Shown piece after piece: positions 8,478 to 17,408 of a stretch of 44,402 bases of DNA (position 1 is its first letter; each line of letters starts with the position of its first letter). Both the position numbers and the translations under genes were made by a program. The notes under the pieces are model-generated. The model had not been told where the DNA came from, searched no databases, and saw only the letters and a program-made list of their open reading frames with translations. This DNA comes from Anaerolineales bacterium (GTDB lineage: Bacteria > Chloroflexota > Anaerolineae > Epilineales > JAANWY01), in the NCBI GenBank assembly GCA_018263655.1, contig JAANWY010000164.1, positions 1 to 44,402 on the forward strand. Reading direction: 5' to 3'.

Positions 8478-9581
8478 ATGCATCGTTCTCTATGGCGTGA
8501 TTTCGATTGGCTCTTACTGATCTTCACGCTTGTCATCATCGGGTTGGGCGTGGTGATGATCCACAGCGCCGATCCTTGGTCGAATAGTGCATGCCCTGGC
8601 ACGATACCGTGTGCAGGCCGGCAATTGCTGTACGCGTTGGTCGGGCTTGCAATCCTATTCGTCGTCGCTGCGATGGACTATCGCTTCCTGCGCAGCCTGG
8701 GCTGGCTCGCATATGCTGGTGCGGTTGGGCTGCTTGTAGCCGTACTCAGCATCGGCACCGTGTCGGGAGGAAGCCAGCGATGGCTAGACCTTGGTTTCTT
8801 GCCGGCGCAGCCCTCGGAGATCGTTAAGCTGCTGCTCGTCATCGCTTTGGCCAAGTACATGGCCGACATCGATATGCGCCGGCTTCGACACGTCGTGATA
8901 TCGTTGATCCTGACGGTCGTCCCGATGGCCCTCATCTATCAGCAGCCAGACCTGGGGACCGCGCTCAGTCTGATCTTCATCTGGCTGGTCATGGCCTTCG
9001 TTGCCGGCATGCGGGTATTCCATCTCAGCATGCTGGGACTGACTGCTGGCCTAGCACTGCCGTTGGCGTTGGCAAGCCTGGAAGGCTACATGCGAGATCG
9101 GATCGCCCTGTTCCTTGATCCGGCTCGTGATCCGCTGGGCAGTAGCTTCAGCGTCACCCAGGCGCTGATTGCTGTGGGTTCGGGTGGTTGGTTGGGGCGC
9201 GGCTATACCAGTGGCACTCAGAGTCAGCTTCGCTTCCTGCGGGTTCGTCACACGGACTTCATTTTTTCTGTGCTGGCCGAGGAATTGGGCTTCGTGGGAG
9301 CACTGATTCTCTTCGCCCTATTGGCGTCCTTGATCTTGCGGATCGTCCGCACCGCACATCTAGCCCGCGACGACTTCGGTCGGCTGGTTGCTGTGGGGAT
9401 CGCGACGGTCGTGCTGTTTCAGGCCTTCATCAACATCGGGGTCAACATTAACCTATTGCCGGCCACGGGGATGCCTTTACCCTTCTTCAGTTATGGTGGA
9501 AGCTCCCTCATGACACTGCTGATGGCGCTCGGCCTGGTGCAGAGCATCGTCATGCGCCGGCCCCGCGCCTTCGAGTTCTGA
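8478..9581 (+). CDS. rodA: peptidoglycan glycosyltransferase RodA (SEDS)
   Basis: SEDS-family glycosyltransferase that polymerises lipid II and pairs with PBP2. About ten membrane helices are visible. Family signatures include SGGSQRWLDLGFLPAQPSE (about 95-115) and IYQQPDLGTAL (about 155), whose Asp corresponds to the catalytic residue. Near the C-terminus are INIGVNINLLPATGMPLPF and SYGGSSLM. Length 367 aa is normal. FtsW is the alternative, but the mreBCD-mrdA neighbourhood and the shorter length favour RodA. Confidence 0.92.
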   Translation: MHRSLWRDFDWLLLIFTLVIIGLGVVMIHSADPWSNSACPGTIPCAGRQLLYALVGLAILFVVAAMDYRFLRSLGWLAYAGAVGLLVAVLSIGTVSGGSQRWLDLGFLPAQPSEIVKLLLVIALAKYMADIDMRRLRHVVISLILTVVPMALIYQQPDLGTALSLIFIWLVMAFVAGMRVFHLSMLGLTAGLALPLALASLEGYMRDRIALFLDPARDPLGSSFSVTQALIAVGSGGWLGRGYTSGTQSQLRFLRVRHTDFIFSVLAEELGFVGALILFALLASLILRIVRTAHLARDDFGRLVAVGIATVVLFQAFINIGVNINLLPATGMPLPFFSYGGSSLMTLLMALGLVQSIVMRRPRAFEF

Positions 9582-9604
9582 CCTATCCAGAGGAGTAGAT
9601 CGCT

Positions 9605-10582
9605 ATGATAGAGAAGCCATCCCGTACTGGCAAAACCCGTACCCGTGACGTCGATCAAGATTTGTCCACCGCAGACCGCAAGGTCAGCTATGAAGAATTC
9701 TTTGAATGGGCTCCCGACAGCCGTATGGCTGAGTGGGTCAACGGAGAAATCATCATGCCATCCCCGCCTCGATTCGGGCACCAGGACATCAGCGATTTTC
9801 TCGCCGCCGTGTTACGCATCTACACCCAGGCCTTCGATGTGGGGCAGGTGATCAGTGCGCCCTTTCAGGTCAAGCCCGGGATTGACTTTCCGGGTCGTGA
9901 ACCGGACATCCTCTTCCTCGTCGCCCCTCACGGGCTGGAGGAGGACACGCCACGCCTGGAGCGTGCTCCGGATATGGCCGTTGAGATCATCTCGCCAGGG
10001 ACGGAAGGGACGGATCGGGAAGACAAGTTTCTAGAGTATGCCGCTGCGGGGGTGCGCGAGTATTGGCTGATCAATGGATTGGAGCAGTGGGCAGAGTTTT
10101 ATCGACTGGACGCGGCCGGCAAGTACGAGTTGGCTTTGTCTGGCAGCGCCGGGATGTTCCGCTCGGAAGTGATTGAAGGCTTCGTACTGGGGGTATCCTG
10201 GCTGTGGCAGGTACCGCGCCCGCGACCGGAGTTGGTGGTGCTGGAGATAGCGGGGGTGGACTATGCACGCGAGGTGCTGATGGCGGCGACCAGCGTGCTG
10301 CCGGCCAATGAACTGGCATCGGCTCTGCCCGCCGTGTTGACCGCCTTGCCGGCAGACGTCGTCGCCCAGACGCTGCCTGATGTGCTGACCGCCTTGCCCT
10401 CAGATATCGTCGCCCAGACGCTGCCTGATGTGCTGACCGCCTTGCCCTCAGATATCGTCGCCCAGACGCTGCCTGATGTACTGGAAACTTTGCCATTGGA
10501 GTTACTCGTAGACACTCTAGCTGAGCTTGGCACATCACTGCCGCCGTCAGAACGGGCCGAATTGCGTGACGCGCTTTCGTGA
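9605..10582 (+). CDS. Uma2-family PD-(D/E)XK endonuclease-like protein with repeat-rich C-terminus
   Basis: The N-terminal 200 residues match the Uma2 (DUF820) restriction-endonuclease-like fold: SYEEFFEWAPDSRMAEWVNG near 30, SAPFQVKPG near 85, then REPDILFLV and DMAVEIISPGTEGTDRE, carrying the D and E-x-x of the PD-(D/E)XK core. Substrate and role are unknown for this family. The C-terminal third (about 215-325) is unusual: an alternating leucine-proline repeat such as LPSDIVAQTLPDVLTA, 16 aa per unit, encoded by near-identical 48-bp units. ATG 9605 has GAGGAG upstream. The stop overlaps an in-frame GTG of gltX (GTGA). Confidence 0.85.
   Translation: MIEKPSRTGKTRTRDVDQDLSTADRKVSYEEFFEWAPDSRMAEWVNGEIIMPSPPRFGHQDISDFLAAVLRIYTQAFDVGQVISAPFQVKPGIDFPGREPDILFLVAPHGLEEDTPRLERAPDMAVEIISPGTEGTDREDKFLEYAAAGVREYWLINGLEQWAEFYRLDAAGKYELALSGSAGMFRSEVIEGFVLGVSWLWQVPRPRPELVVLEIAGVDYAREVLMAATSVLPANELASALPAVLTALPADVVAQTLPDVLTALPSDIVAQTLPDVLTALPSDIVAQTLPDVLETLPLELLVDTLAELGTSLPPSERAELRDALS
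10325..10484 (+). repeat. 48-bp in-frame tandem repeat in the Uma2-like gene
   Basis: Units at 10325-10372 (diverged), 10373-10420 and 10421-10468 (identical as read) and a partial unit from 10469. Each encodes 16 residues around LPDVLTALPSDIVAQT. Two identical copies point to recent expansion or to ongoing length change. Confidence 0.9.
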
Positions 10583-10611
10583 CCGTGTATAATAATCCGG
10601 GAGTTGATTCA

Positions 10612-12144
10612 ATGACCAAGGTTTCTGCCGAGCCCAGACGAAGGGGGCATCCTGAGTCCAACCGAAGGGTTCGTGTCCGTTTTGCCCCAAGTCCGACAGG
10701 TTGGTTGCACGTCGGCAATGCGCGCACCGCGTTGTTCAACTGGCTGTATGTGCGCCACACCGATGGCGACTTCATTCTGCGCATCGAGGATACCGACCAG
10801 AAACGGTTGGTGCCCGGTGCACTGGGAGATATCAAGTCTGGGTTGCGCTGGCTCGGGCTGGGCTGGGATGAAGGACCAGACGCCGGCGGCGATTATGGAC
10901 CCTACGCTCAGTCGGAACGATTGGGCATCTATCAGGAGCACATCGAGAAGCTGCTTGACAGCGGCTATGCCTACAAGTGCTACTGCAGCTCAGAGAGGCT
11001 GGAGCGAGTTCGCCAGGAGAAACAGGCCCGTGGGGAATCGCCTGGCTATGATCGGCAATGCCGAAATCTGAGCGCGGAGGAGCGCGCGGCTTTTGAGGCC
11101 GAGGGAATCACACCCGTGTTCCGCCTCAAGATGCCGCTGGAGGGCCAAATCTCCTTCGAGGATGTGATCCGAGGCGAGATTTCCTTCGACTTCGACGATC
11201 TGGAAGACATTGTGCTGCTGAAGTCCGACGGTTACCCCACGTACCATTTCGCCAACGTGGTAGATGACCATCTGATGGAGATTTCCCACATCATGCGCGG
11301 TGACGAGTGGATTTCCAGCGTGCCACCGCACTTAGTAATGTATGAGGCCTTCGGCTGGAAACCGCCGATTTTCGCACATCTGCCGATGATCCTTGACCCC
11401 AGCGGAGAGGGTAAGCTGTCGAAGCGCAAAGGGTCTGGTCAGATGACGGAGATTCGTGAGTTCCGCACTGCCGGCTACCTCCCCGAGGCGCTCTTCAATT
11501 TCTTCGCGCGCCTGGGTTGGGCTTACAGTGGTGATCAGGACGTGTTCAGCCGCGAGCAAGCCATTGAGCGCTTTGACATCACTGATGTGCGGCCATCGCC
11601 CTCAGCCTTCGCCTATGACAAGTTGAACTGGATGAACGGCGTGTACATCCGCGATCTGCCGGCCGATGTGCTGGCCGGCCACCTGACGGCGTTCCTGCGT
11701 GACAAAGGCTTCGACGTTGACCCAGACTTCACGCGTCGGGTCGTGCCCCTCATTCAGCAGCGGATCCAAACACTGGGTGAGGCCATCGACTGGATAGACT
11801 TCTTCTTCGCAGACGAGGTGCAGCCTGATCCGGCCGAGCTGCCCGGCAAGAAGATGGACGAGACTCAGACGGCCGAGGCCTTGGCGGCGGCCTACGATGT
11901 GCTGGCTGAGCTTGAGCCGTTTGAGCAAGACGCTATCAACTCGGCGCTCCGGGCCAAGGCTGAAGATCTTGGTCTGAAGGCCGGCCAGTTCTTCCAGCCG
12001 ATTCGCATTGCCGTCACAGGCAAGCGCGTCGCTCCGCCGCTCTTCGGCACGCTGGAGTTGGTGGGCAAAGAGACAGTTCTAGAACGACTCGAAGCTGCGC
12101 AGAAGTTGCTGTTGCAGACTACGATGTTGGAACAGGAAGAATAG
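10612..12144 (+). CDS. gltX: glutamate--tRNA ligase
   Basis: Class I aminoacyl-tRNA synthetase that charges tRNA-Glu. The HIGH-like motif is in RFAPSPTGWLHVGNARTA (about 22-40), and the KMSKS-like motif is KLSKRKG (about 270). The anticodon-binding region fills the C-terminal third. Length 510 aa is slightly long. I start at ATG 10612, with GGGAG 8 nt upstream. The first 18 residues before the catalytic core (including RRRGHPESN) are encoded by a stretch that resembles the dispersed REP word CTTCGAC-CTCAGGA, so they may be a repeat-derived extension. A GTG at 10579 overlapping the Uma2 stop is a less likely start. Confidence 0.95.
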   Translation: MTKVSAEPRRRGHPESNRRVRVRFAPSPTGWLHVGNARTALFNWLYVRHTDGDFILRIEDTDQKRLVPGALGDIKSGLRWLGLGWDEGPDAGGDYGPYAQSERLGIYQEHIEKLLDSGYAYKCYCSSERLERVRQEKQARGESPGYDRQCRNLSAEERAAFEAEGITPVFRLKMPLEGQISFEDVIRGEISFDFDDLEDIVLLKSDGYPTYHFANVVDDHLMEISHIMRGDEWISSVPPHLVMYEAFGWKPPIFAHLPMILDPSGEGKLSKRKGSGQMTEIREFRTAGYLPEALFNFFARLGWAYSGDQDVFSREQAIERFDITDVRPSPSAFAYDKLNWMNGVYIRDLPADVLAGHLTAFLRDKGFDVDPDFTRRVVPLIQQRIQTLGEAIDWIDFFFADEVQPDPAELPGKKMDETQTAEALAAAYDVLAELEPFEQDAINSALRAKAEDLGLKAGQFFQPIRIAVTGKRVAPPLFGTLELVGKETVLERLEAAQKLLLQTTMLEQEE

Positions 12145-12215
12145 AGGGAAAAGCGGAAAAGGGAAAACAGGTTTCCTCATTCTTCCACCTTTCCTTTTTC
12201 TTCTTTCCGGCTTTC
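12145..12215. repeat. purine-rich/pyrimidine-rich word-repeat hairpin before the LysE gene
   Basis: Left arm repeats GGAAAAG/GGGAAAAC and the right arm CTTTCC/CTTTTTC, so the two sides can pair imperfectly. It fills the whole gap between gltX and the next start codon. Confidence 0.55.
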
Positions 12216-12218
12216 ACG

Positions 12219-12833
12219 ATGACGTACTTGCTACTTGGCCTCACGCTTGGGTTTGGCGCCGGCATCAGCCCCGGCCCCATGATGGCGCTGGTGGTGACCA
12301 CCTCGCTACGCAAGGGCCTGGATGGCGGCCTTCGCGTCGCTCTCGCCCCCCTGATCACTGACTTACCCATCATTTTGCTGACGCTCTTCGTCCTGGAGCG
12401 AGTGCCGGACTGGACCCTGAGCGTCCTGGCGACGGTTGGCGGCCTGGTCGTGATTTACATCGGGGTCGAGATTCTTCGTTCGGCCCGTACCGCTACCTTG
12501 GGTGGGGAAACCTCTGACGACGTGAGTAACGTGAACAGTGAGCTATGGCGAGGCGTGCTCGTCAACGCACTGAATCCCAACCCCTACATCTTCTGGGTTA
12601 CGGTCGGTGGGCCGACACTCCTGGCCGGCTGGCATGAGTCGAACGTTTACCCCTTCGCCTTCTTGGCCAGCTTCTACACGTTTCTGATTGGCTCAAAGGC
12701 CGTGGTTGCCTGGGTCATCGACAATCGGGCGGAGAATCTCTCACTGGTGTGGTATCGCCGCATATTGGTGATATGTGGCTTGGGTATGATCGGCCTCGGA
12801 CTGGCGCTCATCGCCGGCTTCCACGCGACATGA
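12219..12833 (+). CDS. LysE/RhtB-family amino acid exporter-like membrane protein
   Basis: 204 aa with about six membrane helices. The N-terminal GAGISPGPMMALVVTTSLRK matches the LysE/RhtB signature, and the second hallmark is NALNPNPYIFWVTVGGP near 110-125. The family exports amino acids or small metabolites; the substrate here cannot be read from the sequence. The stop codon overlaps the start of the following MFS gene (ATGA), so the two are probably co-translated. Confidence 0.85.
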   Translation: MTYLLLGLTLGFGAGISPGPMMALVVTTSLRKGLDGGLRVALAPLITDLPIILLTLFVLERVPDWTLSVLATVGGLVVIYIGVEILRSARTATLGGETSDDVSNVNSELWRGVLVNALNPNPYIFWVTVGGPTLLAGWHESNVYPFAFLASFYTFLIGSKAVVAWVIDNRAENLSLVWYRRILVICGLGMIGLGLALIAGFHAT

Positions 12834-14008
12834 CGGTGCTCTTCCGATCTCGCGCGGCTTCAGGCGAATCGGCGCTGGGGACGCTCAGCGTCATCCTCTT
12901 TTCCCGCACAATCCTAAACAGCAGCTATCGGATTATTTACCCGTTCCTGCCGGCCATCAGCCGCGGCCTCGGCGTCTCGCTGACGGCCGTCAGTCTGCTG
13001 ATCACTGTCCGTTCCTTCGTCGGCCTCAGCAGCCCGCTCTTCGGGCCGGTCTCCGACCGGTATGGCCGGCGTGTCATGATGCTCAGCGGCCTGGCACTGA
13101 TGGTGGCGGGCGCCTTACTGCTGGCCGGCGCGCCTTTGTACCAAGTCGCCCTCCTCGCCTTTGCGCTGTTTGGCATCGCAAAGGCCATCTACGATCCGGC
13201 GCTGCAAGCGTACGTCGGCGATTGGATACCCTACCACCGGAGAGGGCGCGTCATGGGCATCATCGAGTTTTCGTGGGCAGCCGCGTGGTTGCTGGGTGTA
13301 CCGGTGGCCGGCTACCTCATCGAATTTCAAGGTTGGCAAGCGCCGTTCGTCGTCATTGCCGTCTTGGGCTTGCTGAGCATCTTTCTCACTCGTCGACTCC
13401 CCAGCCCTGATCGTGAAGACGACGGCCGCGTCGACCTCCATTGGCGAGCCTTGCTCAGCGATCGCAACGCCCTGGGCGCCCTGATTATGAGCGGGTTGAT
13501 GGTGTTCGCTAACGAGAACATCTTCGTGGTCTACGGCGCCTGGATGGAGTCGACCTTTGGGCTCAGTGTGAGTGGCCTCGGGTTGGCCTCGATTGTAATT
13601 GGGGGTTCCGAGATCGTCGCTGAGGGATCGATGGCCGCTTTCGTGGATCGCATTGGCAAGAAGCGGGCGGTGGCCGGCGGGATGTTGCTGACAGCCGGGG
13701 CTTATCTGCTGTTGCCGGCCATGACGCGCAGTCTGGCCGTAGCAATGGTTGGGCTGGCTGTCGTTTTTGTCGCCTTCGAGTTTACCATCGTGTCTTCGCT
13801 ACCGCTGGTGTCGGAGCTGACGCCGGCCACGCGAGGGACGCTGATGGCACTGAACGTAGCCGCGCTCTCTGGAGGTCGGATGCTGGGGTCGGTCACTGCG
13901 ACGCCGCTGTGGCTTCACGGAGGGATGGTGCTGAACGGCGTCGTTTCGGCCGGCGCGGCCTTGGCGTCGCTGACAGTGCTTGTAGTTTGGATCCGTGAGG
14001 GAGGGTAG
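12830..14008 (+). CDS. MFS transporter
   Basis: 392 aa with about twelve membrane helices. The major-facilitator loop 2-3 motif is visible as GPVSDRYGRRVMM (about 74-86). A second half-repeat version is DRIGKKRAVAGG (about 275). The protein resembles drug or sugar efflux MFS members, but the substrate is not inferable. The start is ATG 12830, overlapping the exporter stop; a longer frame upstream only shadows the exporter gene. Confidence 0.88.
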   Translation: MTVLFRSRAASGESALGTLSVILFSRTILNSSYRIIYPFLPAISRGLGVSLTAVSLLITVRSFVGLSSPLFGPVSDRYGRRVMMLSGLALMVAGALLLAGAPLYQVALLAFALFGIAKAIYDPALQAYVGDWIPYHRRGRVMGIIEFSWAAAWLLGVPVAGYLIEFQGWQAPFVVIAVLGLLSIFLTRRLPSPDREDDGRVDLHWRALLSDRNALGALIMSGLMVFANENIFVVYGAWMESTFGLSVSGLGLASIVIGGSEIVAEGSMAAFVDRIGKKRAVAGGMLLTAGAYLLLPAMTRSLAVAMVGLAVVFVAFEFTIVSSLPLVSELTPATRGTLMALNVAALSGGRMLGSVTATPLWLHGGMVLNGVVSAGAALASLTVLVVWIREGG

Positions 14009-14471
14009 GTGCGGATTGGCGCTGAGCTGGTTCTAACGGACCGACGTGACGGTCCATGATCGGATCGACATTGCGCGCCGCTACTTCGAGCCCGACCGAG
14101 CGTGGGGCGAAGTGGTGAGTATGGCCGAAGAGTATGGCCTGAGCCGCACATCGATCTACGACATTGCTGTGCGGGTGGGGGTACTGTTCGAGCCGCGGGT
14201 GTCAGGTCCGGTGCCCTGCCTCAAGAACATACTCCCGTGTGTCGTCCAGCCCCCGGCCACCGGCTCAGAAGAGACGCTGTCGCCGGAACAGGCCGTCACG
14301 CTGTTACACCGTCTGATCCTGACCGCCGTTTTCCCTGGCGGCGTGACCATGCGCCCACTGGAGGAGATTCTGAAAGAAGCGCCCCTCCCCGGCCGCTCAG
14401 CGCCGACCATCTGGCGCATCGTCAGCCAAGCGGGAGACACAGCTAGCCACATTCTGAGCCAGGTCAACTAT

Positions 14472-14490
14472 GGGTGGTGTCCCACCTACG
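14472..14490 (+). repeat. REP-like palindrome GGGTGGTGTCCCACCTACG, copy 1
   Basis: A 19-nt word with a GGTGG/CCACC hairpin, in frame within the transposase gene (encodes GWCPTY). An identical 19-mer lies at 17354-17372. Confidence 0.75.
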
Positions 14491-14968
14491 ACGTCGCTCT
14501 CCCTCGGGTGCTGGTGGCCATCGACGAGACCTTCTTCGATGGGCATCCAATCTTGTTCGTGGTGGAACCGGTCTCGCTGAGCATCTGCGATTTCTACGTG
14601 TCCCCCGACGGCGACCACGCGAGCGAGACGTGGGAGCCCTTGCTCTTGCTGCTGCAAGAAGACCATCACTTGCCCCTCTACGGTGGCCTGGGCGACGGGG
14701 CCAAGGCCTACCCGGGCACCATCCAGGAGATTGTGGAAGAGGCCAAGCGCTTCTCCGAAGACGTCTTTCATACCCTCCTTGACCTGGGAACCCTGCGCCG
14801 CAAGCTGGAAAACAGCGCTTATCGTGCCTTCCGCGCCGAATACCAGGCCGCCCGGCAGGTGGAAAAGGAAGACACCCCCGAAAATCAAGCCAAACTCCGC
14901 CAGGCTAGGGAAGAGTCCCTGCGCCAGGCCGAATTGCACGACGCCTTCGAGGCGTACACCGGTTGGGT

Positions 14969-14996
14969 GGCCTGTCTGCCTTCGCACAGGCAGGCC
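14969..14996. repeat. 28-nt REP-like palindrome inside the transposase gene
   Basis: Starts GGCCTGTCTGCC and ends GGCAGGCC around a TTCGCA centre. The reverse complement recurs at 17235-17262 with one mismatch in 28. Here it encodes ACLPSHRQAD without breaking the frame. Confidence 0.8.
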
Positions 14997-15830
14997 GATG
15001 CTTTCCAGATGGTGGACTTGCGCAGTGGTGAGGTGTGCGACCGCGAGATCAACGCCTGGCTGATGGACGCCGCCATCGAGGAGATGGCCCAACTAGATCA
15101 CCCCGACGTGGTCAAAATGAGTGAACGCCTGGCGCGGCACCAGAAGTACCTGTTGAATTATCTCGACTGGTTGGCCGAACACCTGACCCCGCTTCTGGCC
15201 GAGTTGCATCGCTATCTAGGTGACCCAGACCTGGAGAAGGCCGTCCTGCAAGCTGTTGCGCGAACGTGGCGACTGGAGCACGAAGTCAGGGGCATGCAAC
15301 GGCGCGCCTTCCGCTCGGCTTGGCAACGCGCCCAACAGGAACTGGCTATCTGGGTCGCCGGCGATGACGTCCTGGAACGGTGGAGTCGCCAAGTCCATGC
15401 CCTGCTGGAGTGGGTGCAGCGCACCAGTTCAGCGGCTGAGAACATCAACAGTATTCTCAAGCCCTTCCTGGCCCGCAAGAAGCACTTCGGCAGTGCAGAG
15501 AGCCTGTCCCATTTCGTGGCCCTCTTCGTCCAGGTCTCCGTAGGAGACACCATAATCTGCGGGTCTTCAAAGAAGGGAAGCGGGAGGGACACAGTCCCTT
15601 TGAGCTCTTGGGTATCGACCTGGGCGAGAAGGACTGGCGAACCTTGCTCGGTTACCCGCCCGTTCACTAAGCCGACAACCGGCTTGTCAGCGCTCGCCCC
15701 TCTCTCAACTCGGGCTTCTCCGAGGCGTTCGCCCCTGCGTTCAGCCTGGAAAATGGCTATTTTGTTGTGAAAGTGTCAACCGAACTCTGCCCCAATTTAC
15801 GGGGCTTGAAACGATGCCAGAAAGAGTCAT

Positions 15831-15860
15831 TTGCTTGACAGCAGACCTTCTGACTATAAT
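15831..15860 (+). promoter_or_regulatory. possible promoter for the FemAB-like gene
   Basis: A perfect TATAAT (15855-15860) is preceded by TTGACA (15835-15840), but the spacer is only 14 nt; TTGCTT at 15831-15836 gives 18 nt. The start site would be about 30 nt before ATG 15897. The rest of 15671-15896 holds a GCCCC/GGGGC hairpin (about 15789-15805) and no gene. Confidence 0.5.
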
Positions 15861-15896
15861 TTGGCCAGCTCAGATGGCTGATCGAGATTGTACATA

Positions 15897-16943
15897 ATGC
15901 ATTTTCATTTGTCAACCAACGCAGAGAATAGTGATTGGGACACCTTCACAGCCTACTCCCCCTGGGGCCACCTGCTTCAGTCTTCCTCCTGGGGCCAATT
16001 CAAGTCCGAAACCGGATGGGAGATGCTCCGTATCGCCGGCCGCACCGACGAGGGCGTTGCCTGCGGTGCCCAGATGCTGCTGCGATCAACACCCGGTGGA
16101 GCCGTAGCCTACGTTCCACGCGGCCCCATCGTCGCGCCAGACGCCGACGTCCTGTCAGCCCTCTTGGAAGCGCTGACCGACACCGCACGCGACCGAGGCG
16201 CCGTCTTCCTCAAAATCGAACCCGACTGGCCCGACGACGCGACACCTGCCGGCCAGCTCGAAGCACTCGGTTTCCAACCCAGCGACCAGACGATTCAACC
16301 GTGCTCCACCATCGTCCTGAACTTGCGGCCAGACGAAGACGACATCCTGATGGGGATGAAGTCCAAGTGGCGGTACAACATCCGGCTGGCCGGCCGCAAG
16401 GACGTCCAAGTGCGTTGCGCCACGGAAGACGACATGCCGGCCTTCTACAACCTCATGGAGACGACCAGCGACCGCAACGAGTTCGCTATTCACGAACGTG
16501 GCTACTACGCAACCGCCTGGCAGTACTTCCACCCACAGGGGCTAGCCGAACTGTTCCTGGCCTACTACGCAGATGAGTTACTGGCCGGCCTCATGGCCTT
16601 CCGTTTCGGCGACACGGCCTACTACCTGTACGGTGCATCGTCGAACCAACACCGCAACCGCATGCCCAACCACTTGCTCCAGTGGCGCGCCATCCAGTGG
16701 GCGAAGCAAAACGGCTGCACCCAATACGACTTCTGGGGCATCCCCGACGCCGTGGGCGAGGCCATCGCGCGCGGCGACGACGTCGAAAATAAGCGCGGCG
16801 GCATGTGGGGCGTCTACCGCTTCAAGCGCGGCTTCGGCGGTGACGTCGCACGTACCGCCGGCGCCTTCGACCGTGTGTTCAAGCCGGCGCACTATTGGGT
16901 GGGGACGCGGGTGTGGCCACGCGTGCGACAGTGGGTCGCTTAA
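15897..16943 (+). CDS. FemAB-like aminoacyltransferase (GNAT fold)
   Basis: 348 aa resembling FemA/B/X proteins, which add amino acids from aminoacyl-tRNA to peptidoglycan precursors. Typical features: LLQSSSWGQFKSETGW near 27-45, a first GNAT half, MGMKSKWRYNIRLAGRK near 150 and FLAYYADELLAGLMAFRFGD near 225. Further on are LYGASSNQHRNRMPNHLLQW and the C-terminal YDFWGIPDA with MWGVYRFKRGFGG. All key family blocks are intact. Whether the cell wall here carries an interpeptide bridge cannot be told. I start at ATG 15897 rather than TTG 15888. The stop codon is the first base triplet of the following word-repeat element. Confidence 0.85.
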   Translation: MHFHLSTNAENSDWDTFTAYSPWGHLLQSSSWGQFKSETGWEMLRIAGRTDEGVACGAQMLLRSTPGGAVAYVPRGPIVAPDADVLSALLEALTDTARDRGAVFLKIEPDWPDDATPAGQLEALGFQPSDQTIQPCSTIVLNLRPDEDDILMGMKSKWRYNIRLAGRKDVQVRCATEDDMPAFYNLMETTSDRNEFAIHERGYYATAWQYFHPQGLAELFLAYYADELLAGLMAFRFGDTAYYLYGASSNQHRNRMPNHLLQWRAIQWAKQNGCTQYDFWGIPDAVGEAIARGDDVENKRGGMWGVYRFKRGFGGDVARTAGAFDRVFKPAHYWVGTRVWPRVRQWVA

Positions 16944-17136
16944 TTGTGAATTGTGAATTGTGAATTCTTAATTGTGAACGGGTTTGCGGGGGAGAAGCGC
17001 TATGGCTAAGGGCGATGATATTGAGGAAAGATTGATCGAGTTCGCTGCCGGATTATCAGCTCCAGCATAAAGACTACGAAACGCAGAAGAAAATAATTCA
17101 CAATTGCCAATTCATAATTCATAATTCACAATTCTC
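16941..17136. repeat. GTGAATT word-repeat hairpin enclosing a deleted four-helix-bundle gene
   Basis: The left arm repeats TTGTGAATTG (16943-16979). The right arm repeats its complement AATTCACAATT/AATTCATAATT (17094-17135). The interior is about 110 nt and begins a small open frame at 17002. Word-repeat arms of this type often flank genes for four-helix-bundle proteins of the 23S rRNA intervening-sequence class, and the frame inside fits that. This looks like an internally deleted, non-autonomous version. Confidence 0.65.
17002..17070 (+). pseudogene. remnant of a four-helix-bundle (rRNA intervening-sequence) protein gene
   Basis: 22 codons: ATG at 17002 begins MAKGDDIEERLIEFAAGL, which resembles the first helix of the four-helix-bundle family (IEERLIDFA-type start). 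The frame then stops at 17068-17070, about 25 nt before the right repeat arm. Most of the expected 120-residue protein is missing, so this is a deletion remnant. The family link rests on one short segment. Confidence 0.5.
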
Positions 17137-17234
17137 TTCCGCATGCCCAAACTAACCACAATCGAGATCACCGATCGCAACACCTGGAACATCGCCCTCA
17201 AGCAACCCCGACAACAGCTCGGCCGCCACTCGCC

Positions 17235-17262
17235 GGCCTGTCTGTGCGAAGGCAGACAGGCC
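17235..17262. repeat. 28-nt REP-like palindrome in the decayed recombinase
   Basis: Reverse complement of the palindrome at 14969-14996 with one mismatch. It falls within the minus-strand recombinase remnant. Confidence 0.8.
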
Positions 17263-17353
17263 GGCCAGAACTGCCGCGCTACATCCTCCGACAGGTCGCG
17301 CAACAGACGCCGGCCCTGGCTCACACGGTGCCAACGCCACACCACCGGATTGG

Positions 17354-17372
17354 GGGTGGTGTCCCACCTACG
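17354..17372 (+). repeat. REP-like palindrome GGGTGGTGTCCCACCTACG, copy 2
   Basis: Identical to 14472-14490. It lies in the decayed recombinase between two of its recognisable segments. Confidence 0.75.
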
Positions 17373-17408
17373 TGGTCATCCTCGGCCTCATCGGCCAGGC
17401 GGTGTCCT

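Larger units (their letters stand above)
14046..15670 (+). pseudogene. frameshifted DDE-type transposase-like gene
   Basis: The N-terminus (1-45) has a helix-turn-helix look (SMAEEYGLSRTSIYDIAVRVG). The middle has LVAIDETFFDGHPILFVVEP with a plausible catalytic Asp, a Glu- and Lys-rich coiled region (about 235-310) and TSSAAENINSILKPFLARKK near 480. The intact frame runs to 15770, but after about 15535 it becomes composition-odd. The family-like C-terminus (HNLRVFKEGKREGHSPFELL, then a stop at 15668-15670) lies in the -1 frame. I read this as an indel between 15530 and 15560. Two REP-like palindromes sit in frame inside the gene. I see no terminal inverted repeats. Family assignment beyond transposase-like is open. 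Confidence 0.7.

Noticed and set aside
10325..10484. Possible direct-repeat origin or iteron array
   Set aside because: The 48-bp units are in frame and encode a regular 16-residue protein repeat.
12749..12829. Earlier start of the MFS gene
   Set aside because: It would overlap the LysE-type gene by 80 nt in another frame; ATG 12830 overlaps its stop by 4 nt and begins the first MFS helix region.
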